From positions 558,001 through 622,000 of the forward strand of contig JADJHR010000001.1 in the NCBI GenBank assembly GCA_016707445.1: 64,000 nucleotides of DNA, written 5' to 3'. Positions 17,266 through 26,551 of this stretch are shown here, piece after piece. This DNA comes from Rubrivivax sp. (GTDB lineage: Bacteria > Pseudomonadota > Gammaproteobacteria > Burkholderiales > Burkholderiaceae_C). Within the stretch, counting starts at the first letter, position 1. Every line of letters begins with the position of its first letter. Both the position numbers and the translations under genes were made by a program. The notes beneath the pieces were generated by a model. That model ran no database searches. It was not told the DNA's origin and saw only the letters and a list, made by a program, of their open reading frames with translations.

Positions 17266-19674
17266 ATGGACCTGCCGAGTCAGGCGCGTGTGGTCATCGT
17301 CGGCGGCGGCATCGCCGGCTGCTCCACCGCCTATCACCTCACGAAGCTGGGCATCACCGACGTGCTGCTGCTCGAGCAGGGCCGGCTGACCAGCGGCACC
17401 ACCTGGCATGCCGCCGGGCTGATCGGGCAGATGCGGCCCAACCGCACGATGACCGCGATGTCCAAGTACGGCATCGAGCTCTACGCCACGCTGGAGGCCG
17501 AGACCGGCCTGGCCACGGGCTGGAAGCAGTGCGGCAGCGTCAACGTGGCGCGCACGCCCGAGCGCATGCAGGTGCTGCGCAAGCAAGCGGCACTGGCACG
17601 CAGCTTCGGCGTCGAGGTGCAGCTGATCAGCCCGCTCGAGGCCGGTGAGCACTTTCCGCTGATGCGCACCGACGATCTGCAGGGGGCGATCTGGATTCCG
17701 GGCGATGGCAAGACCAATCCGGCCGACCTGTGCATGAGCCTGGCCAAGGGCGCGCGCCAGCGGGGTGCCCGCATGCTGGAGGGTGTTGAGGTCACCGACG
17801 TGCTGAGTGATGCCGGTGGCGTGACCGGCGTGCGCACCGCGCAGGGCGATGTGCGCTGCGAACTGCTGGTCAACTGCGCCGGCCAATGGGCGCGTCAGTT
17901 CGGCCGCCTGGCCGGTGTCAACGTGCCGCTGTACCCGGCCGAGCATTTCTACATCGTCACCGACCGCATCGAGGGCGTGCACCCCATGCTGCCCGTGATG
18001 CGCGACCCCGACGGTTTCATCTACTTCAAGGAAGAGGTCGGCGGCCTGCTGATGGGCGGTTTCGAGCCGCAGGCCAAACCCTGGCGCGTGGATCCGATTC
18101 CCAGCACCTTTCAGTTTCAGCTGCTCGACGAGGACTGGGATCAGTTCGAGCCGCTGATGACGTGCGCGATCCACCGCACGCCCTGCCTGGAGACCGCCAA
18201 GATCAAGATGTTGCTCAACGGCCCCGAGAGCTTCACGCCCGACGGTAATTTCATTCTCGGTGAGGCGCCCGAACTGCGGCGTTATTTCGTCTGCGCCGGC
18301 TTCAATTCAGCTGGCATCGCCAACAGCGGCGGCGCAGGCCGGCTGATCGCCGAATGGATCGCTGGTGGACAGGCGCCGGGTGACCTGTGGGAGGTGGACA
18401 TCCGCCGCTTTGGCGCCTTCAGCGCCAACCGCCGCGCGCTGGCCGAGCGCACCGGCGAGACCCTGGGCCTGCATTACGCGATGCGCTGGCCGCGGCAGGA
18501 GCTGGTCAGCGCGCGGCCGCTGCGCACCTCGCCGCTGTACGACCGGCTGGCCGCGCGCGGGGCCGAGTTCGGCGCCAAGAACGGCTGGGAGCGCGCCAAC
18601 TACTTCCGGCCTGCCGGTGCGGCCCGACCTGCCGATACGCTGGGCCGCCCCGGCTGGCTGGGCTGGATGACGGCCGAGCAGCGCGCCACGCGCGAGGCGG
18701 TGGCGCTGTACGACCAGACCAGTTTCGGCAAGCTGCTGCTGCAGGGCCGCGACGCACTGGCGGTGCTGCAGCGGGTGTGCGCCAACGACATCGACGTCGT
18801 GCCCGGGCGCATGGTCTACAGCGCCGTGCTGAACGAACGTGGGGGCTTCGAGAGCGACCTGACCGTGCTGCGGCTGGCTGCCGATCGCTTCCTGATCGTC
18901 ACCGGATCGGCGCAGCCAGTGCGCGACGCCGACTGGATCAACCGCCAAATCGGCCCGGCAGAGTTTGCCGTGCTGACCGATGTCAGCGCGCTGTGGAGCG
19001 TGCTGTCGCTGATGGGGCCCAGGGCACGTGAGCTGCTGGCGCGTGTCAGCCCCGATGACCTGTCGCCGGCGGCGCTGAAGTTCTCGCACAGCACCGAGAT
19101 CGACCTTGGACACGCCCGCGTGCGGGCCGCGCGCATGAGCTACGTCGGTGGCCCCGGCTACGAGCTTTACGTGCCGGTCGAGATGGCACGCCATGTCGAC
19201 GGCGTGCTGCAGCAGGCTGGTGCCGACCTGGGCCTGGTCGACGCCGGCTATTACGCGCTGGATGCCTTGCGCATCGAGGCCGGGCGCCGCGCCTGGGGCG
19301 CCGAACTCGGCCCCGACGAGACGCCGTTCGAAGCCGGTTTGCTGGCCGGCGTGAAGCTCGACAAGGGCAGTGATTTCATCGGCCGCGACGCGCTGCTGCG
19401 CGCCCGTGGGCAGCCCTTGCGCAAGAAGCTGCTGACGGTGGTTTTCGACGACCCGGCGGCCTATGCCTGGGGCGGCGAAACCCTGGCCATCGACGGCCAG
19501 CCGGTGGGTGAACTCAGTTCGGTCGGCTGGAGCCCGCGGGCCGGCGCCTGCGTCGCACTGGGCTATGCGCGCGGTGCGGCGGCGCTGCAAGAGCACCATG
19601 GCACGCTGGTCAGCATCGACTTGTGGGGCGAGCCGGTGCCGGCGCACGCCTGGGACCGCTGGCCACCGGGCTAA
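17266..19674 (+). CDS. dimethylglycine/sarcosine dehydrogenase-like FAD and aminomethyltransferase protein
   Basis: An 802-residue, four-part protein: an N-terminal FAD-binding DAO domain (VVIVGGGIAGCSTAYHL), an FAD-dependent central domain (~390-440), and C-terminal GcvT plus GcvT-C domains (AVALYDQTSFGKLLLQG... YVGGPGYELYVP...DALRIEAG) that bind tetrahydrofolate. SGTTWHAAGLIG contains the His that carries covalent FAD in mitochondrial dimethylglycine and sarcosine dehydrogenases. It should oxidatively demethylate an N-methylated glycine and pass the one-carbon unit to folate. Start at ATG 17266. It follows hemolysin III by 3 bases and converges with the FAD oxidoreductase gene. Substrate choice between dimethylglycine and sarcosine is not decidable from sequence. 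Confidence 0.85.
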   Translation: MDLPSQARVVIVGGGIAGCSTAYHLTKLGITDVLLLEQGRLTSGTTWHAAGLIGQMRPNRTMTAMSKYGIELYATLEAETGLATGWKQCGSVNVARTPERMQVLRKQAALARSFGVEVQLISPLEAGEHFPLMRTDDLQGAIWIPGDGKTNPADLCMSLAKGARQRGARMLEGVEVTDVLSDAGGVTGVRTAQGDVRCELLVNCAGQWARQFGRLAGVNVPLYPAEHFYIVTDRIEGVHPMLPVMRDPDGFIYFKEEVGGLLMGGFEPQAKPWRVDPIPSTFQFQLLDEDWDQFEPLMTCAIHRTPCLETAKIKMLLNGPESFTPDGNFILGEAPELRRYFVCAGFNSAGIANSGGAGRLIAEWIAGGQAPGDLWEVDIRRFGAFSANRRALAERTGETLGLHYAMRWPRQELVSARPLRTSPLYDRLAARGAEFGAKNGWERANYFRPAGAARPADTLGRPGWLGWMTAEQRATREAVALYDQTSFGKLLLQGRDALAVLQRVCANDIDVVPGRMVYSAVLNERGGFESDLTVLRLAADRFLIVTGSAQPVRDADWINRQIGPAEFAVLTDVSALWSVLSLMGPRARELLARVSPDDLSPAALKFSHSTEIDLGHARVRAARMSYVGGPGYELYVPVEMARHVDGVLQQAGADLGLVDAGYYALDALRIEAGRRAWGAELGPDETPFEAGLLAGVKLDKGSDFIGRDALLRARGQPLRKKLLTVVFDDPAAYAWGGETLAIDGQPVGELSSVGWSPRAGACVALGYARGAAALQEHHGTLVSIDLWGEPVPAHAWDRWPPG

Positions 19675-19711
19675 GCGGGCGACGTCGCCCCGGTGTGCGG
19701 CGACGCGGGGT

Positions 19712-20833
19712 TCAGCGCTGCAGCCGCGCGGGTGACAGGGCGGCCAGGTCGATGGGTTTCAGGTCGTCGGTCAGCGGCTGGCCCAGCAGCAGCGCGCGTG
19801 CGAGTCTCGAGCTGCCCTCGGCACTCTGGATGCCGTAACCGCCCTGGCCTGCCAACCAGAAGAAGCCAGCCGCCTGCACGTCGAAGCCGACCACCAGTTC
19901 GCCGTCGGGCGCAAAGCTGCGCAAGCCGGCCCAGCTGCGGCGCGGGCGGCGGATCGTCAGTGTGGTGTCGCGTTCGATGGCCGCGATGGCCCGTGCGATG
20001 TCCAGCTCCTCGGGCTGCACGTCGTGCGGCGGCACCGGATCGGCATTGGCCGGCGAGCCCAGCAGCTGCCCGGCCTCGGGCTTGAGGTACCAGTCCTCGG
20101 CCACGCTGGCGACCACCGGCCAGGCACGAAAGTCCAGACCCGGCGGCGCGTCGAAGGTGAACGCGCTGCGCCGCTTCGGCTGGATGCCCAACGGTGACAC
20201 GCCGCATCGCTGTGCCACCTCGTCGGCCCAGGCGCCGGCGGCGTCGACGATGACGCCGGCCTGCAGCTGCCGGCCATCGGCCAGCTGCAGCCGCCAGCTG
20301 TCAGCGCTGCGCTCGGCCTGCTGCAGCTTGGCTTCGATCCACAGCTCGGCGCCGGCCCGGCGCGCGCCGCGCAACCAGCCCTGGTGCAGCGCGTTGACGT
20401 CGATGTCCAGCGCGTCGGGCTCGAGCAGCGCGGCCAGCAGGCCCTGGGCACGCAGGACCGGCACGCGCTGCAGGGCGTCTGCAGCGTGCAGGCACTGCAC
20501 GCGGCAGCCCGTGCCCTGCAGCTCGGCGTGCAGCGCATCGAGCCCGGCCTGCTGCCCCTGCCAGGCCACGTAGAGCGCGCCGCGCGGGCTGACCAGCGGC
20601 GTGCTGGCGAAGCCCTCGGGTGGCTGCTCGTAGAAGGCGCGGCTGGCGCGCGTGAGCGCACGCACCTGCGGTGGCCCGTAACTTTCCATGAACATCGCTG
20701 CGCTGCGGCCGGTGCTGTGCAGCCCGGGCTGGATCTCGGCTTCCAGCAGCAGCACACGCGCCCGCCGTGCCAGCTGCCAGGCCAGCGACGCACCGGCGAT
20801 GCCGGCACCGACGATGGCGATGTCGAAGCTCAC
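19712..20833 (-). CDS. FAD-dependent oxidoreductase (DAO family)
   Basis: A 373-residue D-amino-acid-oxidase-fold protein. Residues 1-30 have the dinucleotide-binding IAIVGAGIAGASLAWQLA, followed by STGRSAAMF; the C-terminal part carries RSWAGLRSFAPDG and GFFWLAGQGGYGIQ, typical of glycine/D-amino-acid dehydrogenases of this family. It probably oxidises an amino acid or amine; specificity unknown. It begins 13 bases after the arginase stop on the same strand and is the third gene of a LOG-arginase-oxidoreductase operon, so its substrate may be connected with arginine or ornithine catabolism (inference). Confidence 0.8.
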   Translation of the reverse strand: MSFDIAIVGAGIAGASLAWQLARRARVLLLEAEIQPGLHSTGRSAAMFMESYGPPQVRALTRASRAFYEQPPEGFASTPLVSPRGALYVAWQGQQAGLDALHAELQGTGCRVQCLHAADALQRVPVLRAQGLLAALLEPDALDIDVNALHQGWLRGARRAGAELWIEAKLQQAERSADSWRLQLADGRQLQAGVIVDAAGAWADEVAQRCGVSPLGIQPKRRSAFTFDAPPGLDFRAWPVVASVAEDWYLKPEAGQLLGSPANADPVPPHDVQPEELDIARAIAAIERDTTLTIRRPRRSWAGLRSFAPDGELVVGFDVQAAGFFWLAGQGGYGIQSAEGSSRLARALLLGQPLTDDLKPIDLAALSPARLQR

Positions 20834-20846
20834 GCCGTCGCCCGCT

Positions 20847-21767
20847 TCAGGATCGATCCCGCATCAGGGTGCTCTTGCCGAACAGGCTCTCGATCAGGTC
20901 TACCGCCAGTTCGGCCGTCTTGTTGCGAATGTCCAGCGCCGGGTTCAGCTCCATCACGTCCAGGCTGCGCAGGCGGCCCGTGTCGGCAATCATCTCCATG
21001 CACAGCTGCGCCTCGCGGTAGGTCGGGCCGCCGGGCACGGTGGTGCCCACGCCGGGCGCGATCTCGGGGTCGAGAAAGTCGACGTCGAAGCTGACGTGCA
21101 GGTGCGTGTTGGCGTCCAGCGTGGCCAGCGCCAGCTCCATCGTGTGGCGCATGCCCATCTCGTCGATGTAGCGCATGTCGAAGACCTCGAGCCCGGCCTG
21201 GTGCACGAAGCGCTTCTCGCCGGCGTCGACGCTGCGGATGCCGATCTGGCGCACCACCTTGGGCTGGATCGCGGGCACGCTGCCGCCAATCTGCACCAGC
21301 GCCTCGGGGCCGTGGCCGCACAGGCAGGCCACCGGCATGCCGTGGATGTTGCCGCTGGGTGTCAGCGTGCTGGTGTTGAAGTCGGCGTGCGCGTCCAGCC
21401 ACAGCACGCGCAGCTTCTTGCCCACCGTGCGGCAATGGCGCGCCACTGCGCTGATGCTGCCGATGCCCAGGCAATGGTCGCCACCCAGCAGGATCGGCAG
21501 CTGGCCGGCCTGCAGCTCGGCCAGCACGGCGGCGTGCACGGTCTGGTTCCAGGCCACCACCTCGTCGAGGTGGCGGTAGCCGTTCTCGGGGGGCAGCCAG
21601 GGGTTGGGCGGACCGCTGAGATTGCCGCGGTCGCTGACCGCCAGGCCATGGTCTTGCAGCGCCTGCTGCAGCCCGGCCACGCGCAGCGCCTCAGGCCCCA
21701 TGCTGGCACCGCGCGTGCCGGCGCCGATGTCGGTGGGGGCGCCGATCAGGCTGATCGAGGTGGCCAT
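20847..21767 (-). CDS. rocF: arginase
   Basis: A 306-residue manganese enzyme of the arginase/ureohydrolase family. Metal-ligand blocks are all present: GGDHCLGIGS, WLDAHADFNT (DAHAD), and SFDVDFLDPEIAPGVGT. TSTLTPSGNIHGMP is the substrate loop of true arginases rather than agmatinases. It hydrolyses L-arginine to ornithine and urea in the cytoplasm. Length matches the family (~300). Its start directly abuts the stop of the LOG gene (21768), and the FAD oxidoreductase follows 13 bases after it, so the three genes form one operon. Confidence 0.92.
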   Translation of the reverse strand: MATSISLIGAPTDIGAGTRGASMGPEALRVAGLQQALQDHGLAVSDRGNLSGPPNPWLPPENGYRHLDEVVAWNQTVHAAVLAELQAGQLPILLGGDHCLGIGSISAVARHCRTVGKKLRVLWLDAHADFNTSTLTPSGNIHGMPVACLCGHGPEALVQIGGSVPAIQPKVVRQIGIRSVDAGEKRFVHQAGLEVFDMRYIDEMGMRHTMELALATLDANTHLHVSFDVDFLDPEIAPGVGTTVPGGPTYREAQLCMEMIADTGRLRSLDVMELNPALDIRNKTAELAVDLIESLFGKSTLMRDRS

Positions 21768-22673
21768 TCAGATGTAGTCCGCGAACTCACCGGTCTGGCT
21801 GCCTGGTTGGTCGAAACCGTAGTGCGCCGCCAGCACGTCCCAGGCCTGCTCGGCGGTCTCGACGACGTGGAACAGGTCGAGGTCGGCGGCGCCGATCATG
21901 CCGGTGTCCACCAGGTGCTGGAAGTCGATCAGCTTGCGCCAGAAGTCCTTCCCGAAGAGCAGGATCGGGCGCCGGCGGCTCTTGCCGGTCTGCACCAGCG
22001 CCAGCGTCTCGAACAACTCGTCCAGCGTGCCGAAGCCACCCGGAAAACACACCAGCGCGATGCTGCGCATCAGGAAGTGCATCTTGCGCAGCGCGAAGTA
22101 GTGGAACTGGAAACACAGCTCCGGCGTGATGTACGGGTTGGGTGCCTGTTCGTGCGGCAGCACGATGTTCAGCCCGATGCTCTTGCCGCCCACGTCGTGC
22201 GCGCCGCGGTTGCCGGCCTCCATGATGCCGGGGCCACCGCCGGTGACCACGTAGATCGGCGTGTCGAGCTGGCGCGAACGGGTGGTGACGATGCCCGCAA
22301 AGCGCCTGGCTTCGTCGTAGTAGTGGCTCATCGCCAGCGCCGTCTCGGCGCGCCGCAGCGCCTGCAGGTCAGTGCCGGCGCGTGCCTGTTCCAGCGCCAC
22401 GGCCGCGGCTTCGGGGTCGGGGATGCGGGCGCTGCCGTAGATCACGATGGTCGAACGAATGCCGAGTTCCTGCTGCACCAGTTCCGGCTTCAACAGTTCG
22501 AGCTGCAGCCGCACCGGGCGCAACTCTTCGCGCAGCAGGAAGTCGGTGTCGGTGAAGGCGAGGCGGTAGCTGCTCTCGGGGCCGGCATAGCGCCGATCGG
22601 TCGCCGGCTGGCGCGCTTCGTCGTGAGCGCTGGGAAAGTTGCGGGCGGTCAGCGCCGAGGTCTTGTCGTCCAT
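21768..22673 (-). CDS. LOG family protein (TIGR00730-type Rossmann fold)
   Basis: A 301-residue LOG-family protein. The nucleotide-binding blocks are TIVIYGSARI, VTGGGPGIMEAGNRGA and the PGGxGTxxE active site (CFPGGFGTLDELFE). Plant members are cytokinin riboside 5'-monophosphate phosphoribohydrolases, and many bacterial ones act on AMP or similar nucleotides; older databases call them lysine decarboxylases, which is not supported. It has an N-terminal extension of ~75 residues typical of the larger proteobacterial subgroup. It is the first gene of the arginase operon. Confidence 0.88.
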   Translation of the reverse strand: MDDKTSALTARNFPSAHDEARQPATDRRYAGPESSYRLAFTDTDFLLREELRPVRLQLELLKPELVQQELGIRSTIVIYGSARIPDPEAAAVALEQARAGTDLQALRRAETALAMSHYYDEARRFAGIVTTRSRQLDTPIYVVTGGGPGIMEAGNRGAHDVGGKSIGLNIVLPHEQAPNPYITPELCFQFHYFALRKMHFLMRSIALVCFPGGFGTLDELFETLALVQTGKSRRRPILLFGKDFWRKLIDFQHLVDTGMIGAADLDLFHVVETAEQAWDVLAAHYGFDQPGSQTGEFADYI

Positions 22674-22786
22674 GGCGGCAGCTTAACGCGTCGCCGGCAG
22701 TCGACACGACAAGCGCGTTGCGGTGATGGCGGTCACATTGCCGTGGCCGCTTGCTGCGGACAATCGCCTTTGCCAGGGAGCCCGAC

Positions 22787-23017
22787 ATGACACCGCAGAT
22801 CCGCACACGACCCCCCAGTCTTCGCAGCCGCCTGTGGGGCGCGCGCCCCGAGCGAGTGCCCCGGCGCGACCACCGTGACGATTCAGCCCATCTGTTGGCG
22901 CCGCTGGCACCGCGTGCACCTGAATTGCCCTTGGCGCCGCCTGCGGTGGAAGTTGTCCCTGACGATGCCACGTCCGGCGAAGACCTGCTGCGCCGTCTGC
23001 GCGAAGCGGGGTTGTAA
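22787..23017 (+). CDS. small hypothetical protein
   Basis: A 76-residue protein that I do not recognise. It begins MTPQIRTRPPSLRSRLWG, has a basic N-terminal half and an acidic end (DDATSGEDLLRRLREAGL). The ATG at 22787 has AGGGAG about 7 bases upstream, a good ribosome site, which is the main reason to believe it. It sits alone between the divergent LOG gene and the convergent moeB gene, whose stop is 8 bases away. Similar short ORFs in Burkholderiales end with a comparable ...EDLLRRLREAGL-type helix, but that is memory rather than a search. Confidence 0.5.
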   Translation: MTPQIRTRPPSLRSRLWGARPERVPRRDHRDDSAHLLAPLAPRAPELPLAPPAVEVVPDDATSGEDLLRRLREAGL

Positions 23018-23025
23018 GTCGACGA

Positions 23026-23787
23026 TCAGGGCGCTGGCGGTCGGCCCTGGCACACGGGGCAATGCGGCTGACGCGCCAGCCGCACCTCGTCCCAGCTCAT
23101 CGTGCGGCCGTCCAGCATCAGCAGTCGACCGGCCAGCGAGCGCCCGATGCCGATCAGCAGCTTCAGCGCCTCGGCCGCCTGCACCGCACCGATGATGCCG
23201 ACCATGGGCGCGAACACACCCATCGTGGCGCAGGCCACCTCTTCGAAGGCCGCCTCGGGCGGAAACAGGCAGGCGTAGCAGGGCCCATCGGCTGCGCGCG
23301 TGTCGTAGACCGAGATCTGGCCGTCGAAGCCGATCACCGCGCCGCTGACCAGCGGCTTGTGATGGCGCACACACGCGGCATTGATGGCGTGGCGGGTGGC
23401 GAAGTTGTCGCTGCAGTCCAGCACCACGTCGGCCGTGGGCAGCAGCCGGTCGAGCAAGGCCGCGTCGGCGCGCTGCACCAGCGCCTGCAACTGCACGTCG
23501 ACGTTGATGGCGCGCACCGAATGGGCGGCCGAATCGGCCTTGGGCTGGCCGACGCGTGAACGGTTGTGCGCGATCTGGCGCTGCAGGTTGGTCACGTCGA
23601 CATGGTCGTGGTCGATCAGGGTCAGCCGGCCGATGCCGGCCGTGCCCAGGTACAGCGCCGCCGGCGAGCCCAGGCCGCCGGCGCCGACCACCAGCGCGTG
23701 TGCGGCCAGCAGGCGCTGCTGGCCCTCGATGCCGATGTCATCGAGCAGCACGTGGCGCGAATAGCGCAGCAGTTGATCGTCGGTCAT
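23026..23787 (-). CDS. moeB: molybdopterin-synthase adenylyltransferase / ThiF-like E1 enzyme
   Basis: A 253-residue ThiF/MoeB/HesA family protein. ATP-binding GAGGLGSPAALYLG, the Arg finger block DVTNLQRQIAHN, and the adenylate/Asp block LDCSDNFATRHAIN are intact. Two Cys pairs (CYAC and CPVC) form the structural zinc site; a conserved Cys follows in EVACATMG. It adenylates the C-terminal glycine of a ubiquitin-like sulfur carrier (MoaD or ThiS). The start at 23787 (MTDDQLLRYSRH) is the family start. It lies 67 bases downstream of the ctp gene with a hairpin in between. Confidence 0.9.
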   Translation of the reverse strand: MTDDQLLRYSRHVLLDDIGIEGQQRLLAAHALVVGAGGLGSPAALYLGTAGIGRLTLIDHDHVDVTNLQRQIAHNRSRVGQPKADSAAHSVRAINVDVQLQALVQRADAALLDRLLPTADVVLDCSDNFATRHAINAACVRHHKPLVSGAVIGFDGQISVYDTRAADGPCYACLFPPEAAFEEVACATMGVFAPMVGIIGAVQAAEALKLLIGIGRSLAGRLLMLDGRTMSWDEVRLARQPHCPVCQGRPPAP

Positions 23788-23804
23788 GGGGGCTCCAGCA
23801 AGCG

Positions 23805-23830
23805 CGAAGCCCGCCGGGCGGCGGGCTTCG
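23805..23830 (-). terminator. GC-rich intercistronic hairpin between ctp and moeB
   Basis: A perfect 11-bp stem (CGAAGCCCGCC at 23805-23815 and its complement at 23820-23830) with a 4-base loop. It lies between the stop of ctp and the start of moeB. The stem is that of a strong intrinsic terminator, but there is no U run on the minus-strand RNA, so it may only partly stop transcription or may protect the upstream mRNA end. Confidence 0.45.
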
Positions 23831-23854
23831 TGGGGTGGCAAAGGGCCGGCTCGC

Positions 23855-25288
23855 CTATTCCTTGGCCGCCTCGGCCTTGCGCTCGGACATGGTCTTGCTG
23901 ACCATCACCGGCTGGCCACGCAGCTGGTTCAGCGCCTGCATCAGCGGGAAGTCTTCGGCACTGCCGAACTCGGGCAGGGGCTTGATCGGCTCCTTGCCCT
24001 TGGCCTGCTGTTCTTCGAGCTTCTTGCGCGCTTCTTCGCGTGCCTTCTCGCGCGCCTCGTCCTTCACCTCGTCCTTGCCCTGCAGGTGTTTCTCGAGGTC
24101 GGCTTCGCGCATGCGCAGCGCGGCGAAGACATTGCCTTCGGCCGTCTCGTCGAGCCAGATGTCGGGCACGATGCCCTTGGCCTGGATGCTGCGGCCGCTG
24201 GGCGTGTAGTAGCGCGCGGTGGTGATCTTCAGCGCGGTGTCGGCCGACAGCGGACGCACGGTCTGCACCGAGCCCTTGCCGAAGGTCTGTGCGCCCATGA
24301 TGGCCGCGCGTTTGTGGTCCTGCAGCGCACCGGCCACGATCTCGCTGGCCGAGGCCGACCCCTCGTTGACCAGCACCACCAGCGGCACGCTCTTGATCGC
24401 GGCCGGCAGCCGACGCAGCGGGTCGCTGCCGCTGCGGCGCTGGTAGTACTCGGGGCTGGCCTTGAAGGTGGCCTTGGATTCGGCGATCTGGCCGTTGGTG
24501 CTGACCACCGTCACGTCGGCCGGCAAGAAGGCCGCCGAAATCGCCACCGCACCGTCGAGCAGGCCGCCGGGGTCGTTGCGCAGGTCGAGCACCAGGCCCT
24601 TCAGGTTGGGATCCTGCTTGTACAGCTCGTCGACCTTGCGCACGAAGTCGTCGACCGTGCGGTCCTGGAACTGGCTCACTCGCACCCAGCCGAAGCCTGG
24701 CTCGACCATGCGCGCCCGCACGCTCTGCATGCGGATTTCTTCGCGGATGATGGTCACCGGGAAGGTCCGGCTCTCGCTCTTGCGGAACACCGTCAGCACG
24801 ACCTTGGTGTTGGGCTCGCCCCGCATGCGCTTGACGGCCTGATCGACGCTCAGGCCCTTGACCGGCGTGTCGTCGATGCGGGTGATGAGGTCACCCGACT
24901 TCATGCCGGCACGAAACGCCGGCGAGCCTTCGATCGGCGTCTGCACCTTCACCAGGCCGTCTTCCATCGCCATCTCGATGCCGATGCCGACGAACTTGCC
25001 GCCGGTGCTTTCGCGAAATTCCTTGAAGCTCTTCTTGTCAAAGTACTGCGAATGCGGGTCCAGGCCGGACACCAAGCCGCCGATGGCATCGGAGATCAGC
25101 TTCTTCTCGTCCACCGGTTCAACGTATTCGCCTTTGACCATGCCGAACACGGCGGCCAATTGCTGCAATTCTTCCAGTGGCATCGGTGCCAGCGAACTTC
25201 GCGCCACCGCCTGCAATTGCATGGTGGTCAGGGCACCTGCAACGGCCCCCGCGATCAACAAGCCCGCGACTCTCAGTTTGGCACCCAT
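23855..25288 (-). CDS. ctpA: S41 carboxyl-terminal processing protease
   Basis: A 477-residue C-terminal processing protease (Tsp/CtpA). An N-terminal membrane-anchor or signal segment (residues ~6-30) is followed by an N-terminal helical region, a PDZ domain (FVGIGIEMAMEDGLVKVQTP...IEGSPAFRAGMKSGDLI), and the S41 catalytic core with the Ser in VNEGSASASEIVAGAL and the Lys in GAQTFGKGSVQT, forming the Ser/Lys dyad. A charged Lys/Glu-rich tail follows. It degrades or trims periplasmic proteins. The start at 25288 is set by GGAGG 9 bases upstream; a codon 12 residues earlier is less likely. Confidence 0.92.
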   Translation of the reverse strand: MGAKLRVAGLLIAGAVAGALTTMQLQAVARSSLAPMPLEELQQLAAVFGMVKGEYVEPVDEKKLISDAIGGLVSGLDPHSQYFDKKSFKEFRESTGGKFVGIGIEMAMEDGLVKVQTPIEGSPAFRAGMKSGDLITRIDDTPVKGLSVDQAVKRMRGEPNTKVVLTVFRKSESRTFPVTIIREEIRMQSVRARMVEPGFGWVRVSQFQDRTVDDFVRKVDELYKQDPNLKGLVLDLRNDPGGLLDGAVAISAAFLPADVTVVSTNGQIAESKATFKASPEYYQRRSGSDPLRRLPAAIKSVPLVVLVNEGSASASEIVAGALQDHKRAAIMGAQTFGKGSVQTVRPLSADTALKITTARYYTPSGRSIQAKGIVPDIWLDETAEGNVFAALRMREADLEKHLQGKDEVKDEAREKAREEARKKLEEQQAKGKEPIKPLPEFGSAEDFPLMQALNQLRGQPVMVSKTMSERKAEAAKE

Positions 25289-25422
25289 GAAGGACGGCCT
25301 CCTGCAGATTTTCTGCAAATGCATCCGGTCCCAGTATAGGACCGCACCCCGCTCCGAGTGCGCCGGAAGGGGAAAGTTGCATCCCGCGATCCGGTGCTTT
25401 GCGACACCTGCCGGCCGTGTCT

Positions 25423-26526
25423 TCAGGTGCCGATGCGCGGGAAGGTCACCACGTGGTCGACTTCGGCTCGAATGCCGATCCATTCGCCGACCTGGTGGTC
25501 GTGGTGCGACGGCACATGGGCCATCACCTGTTCGCCGCTGGTCAGCCGCAGCGTGTAAAGAAATTCCGAGCCGCGAAAGGCCTTGCGCTCGATGCAGGCC
25601 TTCACCGGGCTGGCGTCGTCGTGCACGATGTCGTCGGCACGCAGCAGCAGTTCGCAATCGCAGTCGCAGGGGCCGGCGGCGATGGTCGGTGCGCCCGCTG
25701 CGCCCGGTGGGGTCGGGGTGGGTGCCAGGTCACCCAGCGGTGTGCGCAGCACGTCCAGATCGCCCTGGTGCACGCGCTGTGCCGGCGTGAACACGCCGTG
25801 CCCGATGAACTGCGCCACGAAGCGGCTGCGCGGCCGGTGGTACAGCGCGTAGGCGTCGTCCCATTGCTCCAGGTGGCCGCGCTGCATGACACCGATCACG
25901 TCGCCCAGTGCAAAGGCCTCGAACTGATCGTGCGTGACGAACAGTGCCGTGGTGCGGCTGTTCTTCAGGATGTCGCGCACCTCGGCCGCCAGACGTTCGC
26001 GCAGGTCGACGTCGAGGCTGGAAAAAGGCTCGTCCAGCAGCAGCAGCTGCGGCCGCGGCGCCAGTGCGCGCGCCAGCGCGATGCGCTGCTGCTGCCCACC
26101 CGAAAGCTGGTGCGGCCCACGTCTGGCGGCGTGCCCAAGGCCCACCAGGTCGAGCATCTGCTGCACGCGTTCGGCACGTTCGCTGCGTGGCAGCGACTGC
26201 ACGCCGAAGGCCACGTTGTCGGCCACGTTCAGGTGTGGAAACAGCGCGTAGTCCTGGAACACCATGCCGATGCGGCGGCTTTCGGGCGGCAGCTGCAGCT
26301 TTGTGGCCGCATCGCTCAGCACGCGGCCGTCCATGCGGATGGTTCCGGTTTCGCAGGGTTCCAGCCCGGCCACCGCACGCAGCAGCGAGGTCTTGCCGCA
26401 GCCTGAAGGTCCGATCAGCACGCCGATCTGCCCCTGCTCCAGGGCGAGCGTGGCGTCGGCGACGGCGATACGGGCGCCGGCGCCACGGCCGTAGCGCACC
26501 GACACGCTGTCGAGCTGTAGGAACAT
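25423..26526 (-). CDS. fbpC: Fe3+ ABC transporter ATP-binding protein
   Basis: A 367-residue ATPase of the FbpC/PotA group. Walker A is GPSGCGKTS, the signature is LSGGQQQR, Walker B is LLLLDEPFSSLD and the switch His is in VTHDQ. A C-terminal TOBE domain (from ~residue 240) contains an unusual CDCDCE sequence. It energises uptake of ferric iron through the divergently encoded permease. The start at 26526 (MFLQLDSVS) is the family start; a second ATG at 26547 would overlap the Fur box region. The two genes share a control region with a Fur box. A periplasmic binding protein gene is not in the window. Confidence 0.88.
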   Translation of the reverse strand: MFLQLDSVSVRYGRGAGARIAVADATLALEQGQIGVLIGPSGCGKTSLLRAVAGLEPCETGTIRMDGRVLSDAATKLQLPPESRRIGMVFQDYALFPHLNVADNVAFGVQSLPRSERAERVQQMLDLVGLGHAARRGPHQLSGGQQQRIALARALAPRPQLLLLDEPFSSLDVDLRERLAAEVRDILKNSRTTALFVTHDQFEAFALGDVIGVMQRGHLEQWDDAYALYHRPRSRFVAQFIGHGVFTPAQRVHQGDLDVLRTPLGDLAPTPTPPGAAGAPTIAAGPCDCDCELLLRADDIVHDDASPVKACIERKAFRGSEFLYTLRLTSGEQVMAHVPSHHDHQVGEWIGIRAEVDHVVTFPRIGT

Positions 26527-26551
26527 GTGTCGATGATAATGTGTCAATCAG

